Below are positions 8,493 to 16,943 of a stretch of DNA of 64,000 nt, one piece after another. Position 1 is the stretch's first letter; the number at the start of each line of letters is the position of its first letter. The DNA lies in assembly GCA_021775475.1 (NCBI GenBank), contig JAJFHS010000042.1, positions 1 to 64,000 on the forward strand, given 5' to 3'. This stretch comes from Hyphomicrobiales bacterium (lineage in GTDB: Bacteria > Pseudomonadota > Alphaproteobacteria > Rhizobiales > JAJFHR01). Made by a program: the position numbers and the translations under genes. The notes beneath the pieces are model-generated. The model had not been told where the DNA came from. It saw only the letters and a program-made list of their open reading frames with translations, and did not search any database.

Positions 8493-8642
8493 AAGGCCGG
8501 ATTTTGTGCACATTTAACCCTAGATTAACTACGCAGGGCTAGTGTTTCTCCCATGTTTCGTATCTATGGGCTGTAGTGCTCATAAGTTGAGTAATTGGTC
8601 AGCGGACAGGCTGTTTAGTTGCGTCGTCCGGTATGGGTAAAA

Positions 8643-9827
8643 ATGTCAGATCGTTTCGATAGTATACCACCGTCCCCGTTTCGCCGTTTGGCGGAGCTGA
8701 TTGGCAATAAACGGCCCGGACACGAACCCATTGTGATGACGGTCGGTGAACCCGGCCATCCGTTCCCCGAATTTGTTATCGACATTATTAAACAACACCA
8801 GGCAGATTTCAGAAAATACCCGCCCGGCGATGGCACGCCTATGGTGAGACAAGCCATAGCCGACTGGTTGTCAAAGCGCTACGGCCTCGCCGATGCCGTT
8901 GATCCCGACAGGCATGTATTGCCCTTGTGTGGAACACGTGAAGGCCTGTTCTCCATTCCCCTTATTGTAGTACCGCTCGATAGCGACAGAAAAAAATCGA
9001 AAGTTATCATTCCCAACCCGTTTTATCACTCCTACGCCGGTGCAGCAGTAGCTGCCGGGGCCGAGCCATATTTTGTGATGGCCAGTAAAGAAACCGGTTT
9101 TTTGCCCGATCTCGATGCGATTTCAGTAGAGGTCCTGCAGGAGACCGCCTGTTTTTTCCTGTGCACGCCTGCCAATCCTCAAGGGGCTATTGCTGATATT
9201 GAGTATCTGAAAAAAGCCATCCTTTTGGCCCGGAGCCACGATTTTACCTTACTGGTGGATGAATGTTATTCAGAAATTTATGATGACAAAAAACCCCCCG
9301 GTGCCCTTGAGGCAGCATTGCAGCTCAATCAGGGGTTTGATAATATTCTGGTCTTCAACTCATTATCAAAAAGGTCAAACCTTGCGGGCTTGCGCGTTGG
9401 CTTATGTGCCGGAGACGAAAAACTGATTGCCCGGTTTGTGAAGTATCGCAATTTGGGCGCACCGCAAATTCCACTGCCCCACCTTGCCGCTGCTGCCGTT
9501 ACCTGGGGCGACGAAGATCATGTGGTTGCCAACCGCAAGCTCTATCAAAACAAGATTGATATAGCCGAAAATATCCTCAAAGACCGGTTTGGGTTTTATC
9601 GCCCGCCCGGTGGCTTTTTCCTCTGGCTTGATGTGTCGGAGTTTGGCGGCGGCGAACAGGCAACCTTAAAATTCTGGGACAAGGCCGGTGTCAAAGTTCT
9701 GCCGGGAAGCTATCTCTCCCGCATTGATGCCAGTGGGGCTGATCCCGGCGAAAATTACGTTCGTATCGCCCTCGTTCAATCTGAAAAAACAACCCAGGAA
9801 GCTTTAACACGACTGCTCAACGCCTGA
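8643..9827 (+). CDS. DapC-like class I/II PLP aminotransferase
   Basis: This 394-residue cytosolic PLP enzyme is closest to N-succinyldiaminopimelate aminotransferases (DapC), which act in lysine and peptidoglycan precursor synthesis. Visible features are the N-terminal YPPGDGTPMVRQAI segment, the substrate/PLP text CTPANPQGAIAD, VDECYSEIY with the PLP-contacting aspartate, and SLSKRSNLAGLRVG with the Schiff-base lysine. The SLSKRSN signature is typical of the DapC group. A related aminotransferase specificity cannot be excluded. The first ATG, at 8643, gives the expected family length; an upstream TTG at 8619 would add only eight residues. ftsK follows after 28 nt, an arrangement common in Hyphomicrobiales, and cotranscription is likely. 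Confidence 0.8.
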   Translation: MSDRFDSIPPSPFRRLAELIGNKRPGHEPIVMTVGEPGHPFPEFVIDIIKQHQADFRKYPPGDGTPMVRQAIADWLSKRYGLADAVDPDRHVLPLCGTREGLFSIPLIVVPLDSDRKKSKVIIPNPFYHSYAGAAVAAGAEPYFVMASKETGFLPDLDAISVEVLQETACFFLCTPANPQGAIADIEYLKKAILLARSHDFTLLVDECYSEIYDDKKPPGALEAALQLNQGFDNILVFNSLSKRSNLAGLRVGLCAGDEKLIARFVKYRNLGAPQIPLPHLAAAAVTWGDEDHVVANRKLYQNKIDIAENILKDRFGFYRPPGGFFLWLDVSEFGGGEQATLKFWDKAGVKVLPGSYLSRIDASGADPGENYVRIALVQSEKTTQEALTRLLNA

Positions 9828-9855
9828 GCAAATCACAAGTCACACGGAAAACCAG

Positions 9856-12453
9856 ATGTCACAGGCAAAATTAAAATCAGGTCATTCACCCTTGCTACCG
9901 CAAAGCTTTCGGCTGTTTTTACGTCGGCGGTTCAGCGAGATAATCGGCTTCATCATCTTGATGCTGATAACATTGTGCGCCGTTGCCCTGGCCACCTGGA
10001 ATATCCACGACCCCAGCTTCAATCATGCCACCAGCAATCCGGCCCAGAACTGGCTTGGCTTTGCCGGTGCTTCTCTTTCTGATCTGCTTATCCAGGTGTT
10101 TGGACTCGCCTCCATTGCCTTTCTTCTGCCACCCCTGGCCTGGAGCATCCGCTTTCTCGGTCATCAGGAGTTCGGCAGACCATCACGTATGTTGCTCTCA
10201 TGGATTTTGGGCACCTTTTTAGCATCGGGAGCTATTTCAGCTGTTTCAGTTGTTGGAAACTGGCCGCTGCCTTCCGGGCTGGGTGGATTATTCGGTGATC
10301 TTTTATTAGGCCTGGTAAAATGGCTTCCGGCAATGGCTGTTGGCGACAGTATCGCTGCTATTGCCAGCGGCAGTCTTTTGGCAATCGCTGCATTTTTCAC
10401 CCTCATTAATGCCTGCAAAATGCAAATGAACGATGTCACCACACCTTTTGGTGCCTTGTCAGGGTTTGGTGCAGAATTATTCTTCCGCATTTTGGGACCG
10501 GTAACCCATACATTTTTAAGCATCGCAGGTTCCATCCGGCGCTTGCCAGGCCGCAAGGTCGGTCGTGACAAAAAATCAATTGAAGCTGCCCGCGCCCTGC
10601 ATAACCCCAACCACCGCCTCAACAAAGAAGCCACCCCTGTCAAAGAAGATACCGATCCCATCTCTCCTTCCGGCTTTGGCCGCCTCAAGAAATTTTTTAA
10701 ACACAAAAGAAAAGACTTGCTGTCAAACCCTATAGCGCCATCAAAATCAGGCCGGGTGGAGCCTCATTTCGAAGCCGATCCGCAACCAACTTTTAGCGAT
10801 CCTGCTTTGGATGGAGAAAATGAGGATGACTTCGACAATGACACGCTCGATCGCGTAACGGCCTCAAATCAAACAATAAAACAGGGCAAACGGGTTAAGC
10901 GCGAAGGCCAGCCACTGTTGAAACTGGTCAAGTCCAGTGCTTATGAATTGCCACCGGTAAGCCTGATCACAATCCCTAAAAAAGCCTCCCGGACACAAAG
11001 CGTCAGTGCCGGTGCCCTGGAGCAAAATGCCCGAATGCTCGAAAGTGTTCTCGATGATTTTGGTATCCGCGGTGAAATTACCGATGTCCGCCCCGGCCCC
11101 GTTGTCACTCTGTATGAACTGGAACCGGCACCCGGCATTAAATCTTCCCGCGTCATCGGTCTGGCCGATGATATTGCGCGCTCCATGAGTGCGCTTTCCG
11201 TGCGCGTCGCTGTCGTGCCCGGGCGCAACATTATCGGCATTGAAATGCCAAACGCCAAACGTATGGTGGTATATTTCAGAGAACTGCTGGCTTCTGAAGA
11301 TTTTGAAAGCGCACCCGGTGAATTGCCACTCATCCTTGGTAAAAACATCGGCGGCGATCCGGTTTTCAGCGATCTTGCCCGCATGCCCCATCTTCTGATC
11401 GCCGGCACCACCGGTTCAGGTAAATCGGTTGGTATCAACACCATGATACTTTCCCTGTTATACCGGTTCTCACCTGAGCAGTGCAAACTTATCATGATCG
11501 ATCCTAAAATGCTGGAGCTTTCTGTCTACGATGGTATCCCGCATCTGCTCGCACCTGTGGTAACCGATCCAAAAAAAGCCGTCGTCGCCCTCAAATGGGC
11601 GGTTAAGGAAATGGAAGAGCGTTATCGCAATATGTCGAAGCTCGGTGTGCGAAATATCGACGGTTTCAATGCAAAACTGCGCCAGTCAAAATCCAAAAGC
11701 GCTCCCATCACCCGCACCATTCAGACTGGTTTTGATCACCAGACCGGCGAGCCTATCTATGAGCAGGAAGAACTCAGTCTCGAAATAATGCCATATATTG
11801 TTATTGTCGTTGACGAAATGGCTGACCTGATGATGGTCGCAGGCAAAGACATTGAAGGCACCGTTCAACGTCTGGCACAAATGGCGCGCGCCGCTGGCAT
11901 TCACCTTATCACCGCCACCCAGCGACCAAGCGTCGATGTCATCACCGGTACCATCAAAGCCAATTTCCCCACCCGGGTGTCTTTTCAGGTCACGTCTAAA
12001 ATAGACAGCCGCACCATATTGGGTGAGCAGGGGGCCGAACAATTGCTCGGACAGGGTGATATGTTATTCATGTCTGGCGGGGGTCGTATTACCCGCATTC
12101 ATGCCCCGTTTGTATCTGACGATGATGTGGAAAAGGTTGTTAATCACCTGAAAAAACAGGGTATTCCCGAGTATCTTGAATCAATTACCACCGATGATGA
12201 CGAAGACGTTGCTGGCAATGCAAGTGAGGGCGGTGGCAGTGAAGCCGATCAGATTTATGACAAGGCCGTCAATATTGTTCTTCAGGATCGAAAAGTCTCC
12301 ACCAGCTATATCCAGCGACGCCTGTCAATCGGTTACAACCGGGCAGCAACAATAATAGAAAAAATGGAGCGCGAGGGTGTCATCAGCCCGGCCAATCACG
12401 CCGGCAAGCGCGATATTCTGGTAGGTGACGAATCAACTGCCGCCCCTTATTAA
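9856..12453 (+). CDS. ftsK: DNA translocase FtsK
   Basis: FtsK anchors at the division septum and pumps chromosome DNA to help resolve dimers at dif with XerCD. The 865-residue protein has four membrane helices in the first 190 residues and a charged, variable linker (about 230-380). The RecA-like motor follows, with Walker A GTTGSGKSVGIN at about residue 516, and Walker B IVVDEMADLMM. The C-terminal gamma winged helix (about 800-865: STSYIQRRLSIGYNRAA) reads KOPS sequences. The length is ordinary for alphaproteobacteria, with a much shorter linker than in E. coli. It is flanked by the DapC-like gene and lolA, all on the plus strand, and a small stem (12472-12490) lies downstream. Confidence 0.96.
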   Translation: MSQAKLKSGHSPLLPQSFRLFLRRRFSEIIGFIILMLITLCAVALATWNIHDPSFNHATSNPAQNWLGFAGASLSDLLIQVFGLASIAFLLPPLAWSIRFLGHQEFGRPSRMLLSWILGTFLASGAISAVSVVGNWPLPSGLGGLFGDLLLGLVKWLPAMAVGDSIAAIASGSLLAIAAFFTLINACKMQMNDVTTPFGALSGFGAELFFRILGPVTHTFLSIAGSIRRLPGRKVGRDKKSIEAARALHNPNHRLNKEATPVKEDTDPISPSGFGRLKKFFKHKRKDLLSNPIAPSKSGRVEPHFEADPQPTFSDPALDGENEDDFDNDTLDRVTASNQTIKQGKRVKREGQPLLKLVKSSAYELPPVSLITIPKKASRTQSVSAGALEQNARMLESVLDDFGIRGEITDVRPGPVVTLYELEPAPGIKSSRVIGLADDIARSMSALSVRVAVVPGRNIIGIEMPNAKRMVVYFRELLASEDFESAPGELPLILGKNIGGDPVFSDLARMPHLLIAGTTGSGKSVGINTMILSLLYRFSPEQCKLIMIDPKMLELSVYDGIPHLLAPVVTDPKKAVVALKWAVKEMEERYRNMSKLGVRNIDGFNAKLRQSKSKSAPITRTIQTGFDHQTGEPIYEQEELSLEIMPYIVIVVDEMADLMMVAGKDIEGTVQRLAQMARAAGIHLITATQRPSVDVITGTIKANFPTRVSFQVTSKIDSRTILGEQGAEQLLGQGDMLFMSGGGRITRIHAPFVSDDDVEKVVNHLKKQGIPEYLESITTDDDEDVAGNASEGGGSEADQIYDKAVNIVLQDRKVSTSYIQRRLSIGYNRAATIIEKMEREGVISPANHAGKRDILVGDESTAAPY

Positions 12454-12515
12454 GATTATCTGTCAACCTGCTCAAAAGTCGCGCTTTTGACATAATGAAC
12501 AATTAGACCGGGTCC

Positions 12516-13184
12516 ATGATAAAAACAATCAACAGATTCTGTAAGGGCTTTAGAATACCCCTGCTGCCAGCCGTCGCAATCCTGGCATTGGCTTTTTTAC
12601 TTTTACCAAACGCAAGTCAGGCCGATGGGCGCAAGCTTAATGCTGAAGAAGTGAATATCGTTTCCAGCGTCAACGACTACCTTAACAGCTTTGATAATAT
12701 GGAAGGATATTTCGTCCAAACAGGACCTTCCGGCAAATACACCAGCGGGCGGTTTTTTATGAGCCGACCCGGTCGTATCAGGTTCGAATACGAGCCCCCA
12801 AGTCCTTTGATGATTGTGGCTGATGGCACTTGGGTTTCGATTGAAAATCGCAAACTGAAAACGTCCGAACACTATCCGCTTAAAACAACACCTCTCAAAA
12901 TTATTCTGGGAAAAAACATAAATCTTCTTAAAAGCGTTGACGTCACCCAGGCCTTTCGCGATGAAAGCCGCATCACGGTCACTCTACATGATCATGGCGT
13001 AGTTGATAATGGCGAAATCACCTTAGTTTTTCAACCCGAAGACATGGTTCTCAAGGAATGGATTGTAATTGACGCACAAGGGCTTCAGACCCGCGTTTCG
13101 GTTTCAGACCTGGTAACCGGCATCCAGCGAAGCCAGAAGTTGTTTTTCATAAAAAAACCGGATTTTCCCGAATCCGATCGATAG
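12516..13184 (+). CDS. lolA: LolA-like outer-membrane lipoprotein carrier
   Basis: The 222-residue exported protein has an N-terminal signal sequence (hydrophobic residues about 14-32, cleavage near SQA). The mature part matches the LolA beta-barrel fold: an NSFDNMEGYFVQTGPSG start, then GRFFMSRPGRIRFEYEPPSP, and VADGTWVSIENR. LolA carries lipoproteins released by LolCDE across the periplasm to the outer membrane. Alphaproteobacterial members are often annotated only as outer-membrane lipoprotein carrier protein LolA/DUF2092-like. Position after ftsK matches E. coli and many alphaproteobacteria, which supports the call. No LolB gene is seen here. Confidence 0.85.
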   Translation: MIKTINRFCKGFRIPLLPAVAILALAFLLLPNASQADGRKLNAEEVNIVSSVNDYLNSFDNMEGYFVQTGPSGKYTSGRFFMSRPGRIRFEYEPPSPLMIVADGTWVSIENRKLKTSEHYPLKTTPLKIILGKNINLLKSVDVTQAFRDESRITVTLHDHGVVDNGEITLVFQPEDMVLKEWIVIDAQGLQTRVSVSDLVTGIQRSQKLFFIKKPDFPESDR

Positions 13185-13256
13185 ATTTGCCTGACAGAAA
13201 CCACGCCCCTGTGGGTTCCTGATATCCCTGTTTTGAAGTATTTTCGGAGCTGAAAC

Positions 13257-14066
13257 ATGAAATTGTCCGTTATTACGTGGAATATAAATTCAGTGCGATT
13301 GCGGATGCCAATCGTCGAGCAGCTTCTTGAAGAATATTCGCCCGATGTCCTGTGTTTGCAGGAAACAAAATGCCCCAATGGCCAGTTCCCCTTTGCACCT
13401 TTAAGAAAACTTGGCTATGAGCATATCGTCATCAATGGTCAGCCCGGATATCATGGCGTGGCAACAGTGTCGCGATATCCGATTGAAGCCGAAGAAGCCC
13501 GCGAATTCTGCAAAAAAGGCGATACCCGCCATGTGGCCATTACACTTTCGTCTCCTTCCGGTCCGGTGACCATACACAATTTTTATGTTCCCGCCGGTGG
13601 CGACGAACCCAATCCAGAGGTTAACGAAAAATTCGCCCACAAACTGGCATTTCTCAATGAAATGACCGAGTGGTTTAACGCGGAAAAAAACCAGGACCGC
13701 AAGATGATCCTGGTCGGTGATTTGAATATAGCACCCCTTGAAACCGACGTCTGGTCACATAAAAAACTCCTGAAAGTTGTTAGTCACACAGCAGTGGAAA
13801 TAGAACATCTCGACAGGGTTCAGGCATCACTGGACTGGTCAGATGTGGTGCGCCATCATATCCCCGCCGAAGAAACTCTGTTTACCTGGTGGAGTTATCG
13901 CGCACGTGACTGGAAAGCTGCTGATAAAGGCCGGCGACTGGACCATATCTGGGCAACACCGGGATTAACCGGCACATCAACCGGTGTCGAAGTGCTAAAA
14001 GGTGCACGAGGATGGGAGCGGCCTTCAGACCACGCCCCGGTTTTGGCCAAATTCGATTTAGGCTGA
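13257..14066 (+). CDS. xthA: Exodeoxyribonuclease III
   Basis: This 269-residue member of the endonuclease/exonuclease/phosphatase superfamily acts in base-excision repair: it cuts DNA 5' to abasic sites and digests 3' ends. The N-terminus has SVITWNINSVRLR and LCLQETKC with the metal-binding glutamate. Later motifs are YHGVATVSR, VGDLNIAP (catalytic D and N) and GRRLDHIW followed by SDHAPVLA with the catalytic DH. It is full-length. The start ATG at 13257 follows a GGAGC site. It converges with the cyclic-nucleotide-binding gene, leaving only 7 nt between the stop codons. Confidence 0.95.
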   Translation: MKLSVITWNINSVRLRMPIVEQLLEEYSPDVLCLQETKCPNGQFPFAPLRKLGYEHIVINGQPGYHGVATVSRYPIEAEEAREFCKKGDTRHVAITLSSPSGPVTIHNFYVPAGGDEPNPEVNEKFAHKLAFLNEMTEWFNAEKNQDRKMILVGDLNIAPLETDVWSHKKLLKVVSHTAVEIEHLDRVQASLDWSDVVRHHIPAEETLFTWWSYRARDWKAADKGRRLDHIWATPGLTGTSTGVEVLKGARGWERPSDHAPVLAKFDLG

Positions 14067-14073
14067 TACCTGA

Positions 14074-14538
14074 TTACACATATTTTTTCTCAAGCTGTTT
14101 TTGAATATTGCCAAGTTCGCCCAGAGTCTGATTCAATCTGTTTTCCAGCATATTAAACATTTTGATGCCGATCTCCGGAAATTCTTCAGCCAGGCGCAAT
14201 AACAGATCACGCGAAATTTTAAGAGCTGTCACATCATCAACGGCGCGCAAACTGACGCGACGCGGACTGTCTGTTAAAACACTGGTCTCTCCGGCAAATG
14301 CTCCCGGCAATACCGCAATGTTGGATGCGTTCTTTTTATCAGATCCCGAAACCAGCTCCGCAGTGCCACTCAGGATGACAAATGTAGCAGTGGCTTTATC
14401 GCCTTTTCGATAGAGAAACTGATCTGCCTTGAAAATAACGCGCTCGGAAGAAAACGCCACGATTTTCAATTGCTCATCCGTCAATCCGGAAAACAATGCG
14501 ACACCTTTGAGAATATCAGTATCATTATCTATTGCCAT
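14074..14538 (-). CDS. Single-domain cyclic-nucleotide-binding (CRP-fold) protein
   Basis: The 154-residue protein is a single cNMP-binding beta-roll (about residues 10-130) with a C-terminal helical tail and no DNA-binding helix-turn-helix, so it is not a CRP transcription factor. Family text includes LFSGLTDEQLKIVAF, YRKGDKATATFVILSG, and PGAFAGETSVLTDSPRR, which is the phosphate-binding cassette position. The start at 14538 is chosen because GAGGGGA lies immediately upstream; the frame stays open to 14652 but without a comparable site. It is probably an effector or adaptor that binds cAMP or acts without a ligand. Neighbours are xthA (convergent) and an OmpR-family regulator on the same strand, about 200 nt upstream. 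Confidence 0.8.
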   Translation of the reverse strand: MAIDNDTDILKGVALFSGLTDEQLKIVAFSSERVIFKADQFLYRKGDKATATFVILSGTAELVSGSDKKNASNIAVLPGAFAGETSVLTDSPRRVSLRAVDDVTALKISRDLLLRLAEEFPEIGIKMFNMLENRLNQTLGELGNIQKQLEKKYV

Positions 14539-14735
14539 TTTCGTCCCCTCAGGAATTCCGGAAAAAATCTTCCCGATAAACTCCTCGCCACAAGCCGACA
14601 CCTTGTTCCCGGGCACGTTAAAGATAACATGTTGCTGGAAAAAGCGTATCAAAGCATCCTGATCATACTGGAAAAAGAAATACCAGTGTACCTTTTTCCC
14701 AAATCAGCTGTGGTTTTTTTAGGGTATTCCAGCGC

Positions 14736-15422
14736 TCACGGCACCAGCTTGTAGCCGCCAGTCTCTGTTACCAGAATTTCTGCATTGGAAGGTTCGCGTT
14801 CAATTTTCTGTCTCAGGCGGTAAATATGGGTTTCCAGCGTATGGGTGGTAACGCCGGAATTGTATCCCCAGACCTCGTGCAACAAAACATCGCGACCAAC
14901 CACCTGATCGCTGGCACGATAAAGATACTTTAAAATGGCAGTCTCTTTTTCAGTTAACCGGATTTTGGACTGGTCCTGATGAACGAGAATTTTTGAACTT
15001 GGCTTGAAAGTGTAAGGTCCAATGGTGAAAATCGCATCTTCGCTTTGCTCATGCTGGCGCAAATGGGCTCTGACCCGGGCAAGTAACACGCCAAACCTGA
15101 AGGGTTTGGTGACATAATCGTTCGCTCCCGATTCAAGGCCGAGAATGGCATCGGCATCGGAATCATGGGCGGTTAACATGATAACCGGGCTTTTAAAGCC
15201 GTTTTTGCGCATCATCTTGCACGCTTCGCGACCATCAATATCCGGCAGTCCAACGTCAAGAAGCACAAGATCGATATGTTCGCTCTTAACCGCACCAATA
15301 CCTTCAGAGCCGGTTGAAGCAGATATAGGCAAAAACTCATCATGCAGAGCAAATTGCTCCGCCAGGGATTCCCGCAAGGCATCGTCATCATCAATTATCA
15401 GGATTTTTTTGACGGTACTCAT
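14736..15422 (-). CDS. OmpR/PhoB-family response regulator
   Basis: The 228-residue protein has an N-terminal receiver domain (ILIIDDDDALRESL acidic pocket; LVLLDVGLPDIDG with the phospho-aspartate; MLTAHDSD; YVTKPF with the switch lysine) and a C-terminal winged helix (about 130-225; LTEKETAILKYLYRA, HTLETHIYRLRQKIE). No histidine kinase gene is adjacent. The neighbourhood, with an L,D-transpeptidase on one side and a CRP-fold protein on the other, recalls the CenR envelope regulator of Caulobacter and Brucella. That equation is an inference from position and family only. The start ATG at 15422 has GGGGAT 7 nt upstream; the frame remains open to 15542 without conserved text. It is divergent from the L,D-transpeptidase gene over about 200 nt. 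Confidence 0.87.
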   Translation of the reverse strand: MSTVKKILIIDDDDALRESLAEQFALHDEFLPISASTGSEGIGAVKSEHIDLVLLDVGLPDIDGREACKMMRKNGFKSPVIMLTAHDSDADAILGLESGANDYVTKPFRFGVLLARVRAHLRQHEQSEDAIFTIGPYTFKPSSKILVHQDQSKIRLTEKETAILKYLYRASDQVVGRDVLLHEVWGYNSGVTTHTLETHIYRLRQKIEREPSNAEILVTETGGYKLVP

Positions 15423-15620
15423 TGGTTTTATCCCCATATCTAAATGCTGTAGTTGCCTTTGGTATATGCAACGTGGTGTCGTATTCTCAATCGTCAAGGC
15501 AACTTTAACAAGAATAACCAAACATTCACAAAAGTTTGACACAATGTGTAAGCGCCGTGATCACTGTTGGCGCGGATGAATTGCTGTTAGGATCACACAT
15601 ATTTCATAAGTAACGTTGCG

Positions 15621-16151
15621 ATGAAAAATTATCAACCAAACAATATCACACTTCACACGCTTAATGCTGCATCGACCACCGCAGTATTGTCATTTGGCTC
15701 CCGGCATTTGCGCTGCTCTTTAGGCAGAAGTGGCATAAGATCACGAAAACACGAAGGTGATGGCGCAACACCACGCGGCAAAATGGCCTTGGTGGAAGTC
15801 TATTACCGGCCCGATCGTCTAAAGCGACCAAAAACCGGATTGCCCGTATTTCCTCTCAACCCCACCATGGGCTGGTGTGATGACCCCCGCGATCCCAACT
15901 ACAATCAACCGGTACCCTGGCCTTACACAGCAAGCGCCGAACATTTGTGGCGCAAAGATCACCTCTACGACCTCTTAGTAGTGCTCGATTTTAATCTTGT
16001 GCCGCGAAAAAAACACCGTGGCAGCGCCATCTTCTGGCACCTCTGCCACCACAATTTTTTCCCCACCGAGGGCTGCATCGCCATTGAGAGAAAAGAGATG
16101 CTTAAACTGCTGGAGCGGTGCGGTCCTGGAACTCGTCTGGTCGTTTGCTAA
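15621..16151 (+). CDS. L,D-transpeptidase (YkuD-type)
   Basis: This 176-residue protein has the YkuD catalytic fold that forms 3-3 peptidoglycan cross-links or attaches proteins to peptidoglycan. The catalytic block reads FWHLCHHNFFPTEGCIAI, with histidine and the nucleophilic cysteine of the xxGC motif. An upstream TPRGKMALVEVYYRPDR segment is also typical of the short alphaproteobacterial subfamily. No clear signal peptide is visible from the ATG at 15621, which is odd for a periplasmic enzyme. The subfamily is often annotated the same way. The gene is divergent from the OmpR-type regulator, a possible regulatory link, and its stop overlaps the yggS 3' end by 4 nt on the other strand. Confidence 0.82.
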   Translation: MKNYQPNNITLHTLNAASTTAVLSFGSRHLRCSLGRSGIRSRKHEGDGATPRGKMALVEVYYRPDRLKRPKTGLPVFPLNPTMGWCDDPRDPNYNQPVPWPYTASAEHLWRKDHLYDLLVVLDFNLVPRKKHRGSAIFWHLCHHNFFPTEGCIAIERKEMLKLLERCGPGTRLVVC

Positions 16152-16825
16152 AAACCACGCGCACCGAAAATAGCGCTGCCCACACGCACGTGCGTTGCTC
16201 CTGCTTCGACAGCCACCTCAAAATCACTGCTCATACCCATGCTGAGTGCGGAAATGCCGTTACGTTTGGCGATTTCTTTCAGCAGGGTAAAATGGGGAAG
16301 TGGGTTTTCGCTGAACGGCGGGATGCACATGAGGCCTGTTATTTTAAGCTCATAATCGCGTTGGCACATAGCAATGAAATCATCGGCACTATCTGGCAGC
16401 ACCCCGGCCTTTTGCACTTCGCACCCCGTATTTATCTGGATAAAAAGCTCAAGGAGTTTGTCTCGCGCCGTCATTTCATTTGCAAGAACGCGCGCAAGCT
16501 TGGGTCGGTCCAACGTTTGAATGACATCAAACAGGCCAACCGCATCTTTGACCTTGTTGGTTTGCAATGGTCCGATAAGATGAAGCTCAAGATTACTGTA
16601 CTGATCCTTTAGAGGCGGCCACTTCTGCAAGGCCTCCTGAACGCGGTTTTCGCCAAAGACCCGTTGCCCCGCCTCAATTACCGGCGTAATTTTCTCTGGC
16701 CTGTGCGTTTTGCTAACGGTAACAAGCTCAACATCCAACGGGCTACGGCCAGCGTTTTCGGCCGCCTCCGAAATCTTTTGTTTAACCAGCGTAAGTGCCT
16801 GTACGGCACTATTTTTATCTGTCAT
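16148..16825 (-). CDS. yggS: PLP homeostasis protein YggS/PLPBP
   Basis: The 225-residue protein is a TIM-barrel-fold PLP-binding protein that buffers pyridoxal phosphate and affects amino-acid metabolism; it has no known catalytic activity. The lysine region reads VELVTVSKTH, followed by GENRVQEALQKW, LHLIGPLQTNKV, INTGCEVQKAG, and the C-terminal MGMSSDFEVAVEAGATHVRVGSAIFG, cut here into standard family blocks. I start at the ATG at 16825. The frame is open to 16951 but the extra residues are not family-like. It is divergent from leuS, with about 118 nt between the start codons. Confidence 0.9.
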   Translation of the reverse strand: MTDKNSAVQALTLVKQKISEAAENAGRSPLDVELVTVSKTHRPEKITPVIEAGQRVFGENRVQEALQKWPPLKDQYSNLELHLIGPLQTNKVKDAVGLFDVIQTLDRPKLARVLANEMTARDKLLELFIQINTGCEVQKAGVLPDSADDFIAMCQRDYELKITGLMCIPPFSENPLPHFTLLKEIAKRNGISALSMGMSSDFEVAVEAGATHVRVGSAIFGARGF

Positions 16826-16943
16826 TTTAGCGCATACCCGGACAAAAACATTGATGTCAGATGTATAGCGCATTAAACAGGTTGTCGGCCACATATGATA
16901 TGTATGTATGGCCCGGAATTTTAAAAAGTACAGCTCTAGCCCT

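Noticed and set aside
10941-11495. Long open frame antisense to ftsK
   Set aside because: It lies opposite a conserved, intact ftsK and has no family-like text; it is a shadow of codon bias.
12472-12490. TCAAAAG/CTTTTGA stem after ftsK as a terminator
   Set aside because: The stem is short and AT-rich and no T-run follows; downstream lolA is probably cotranscribed.
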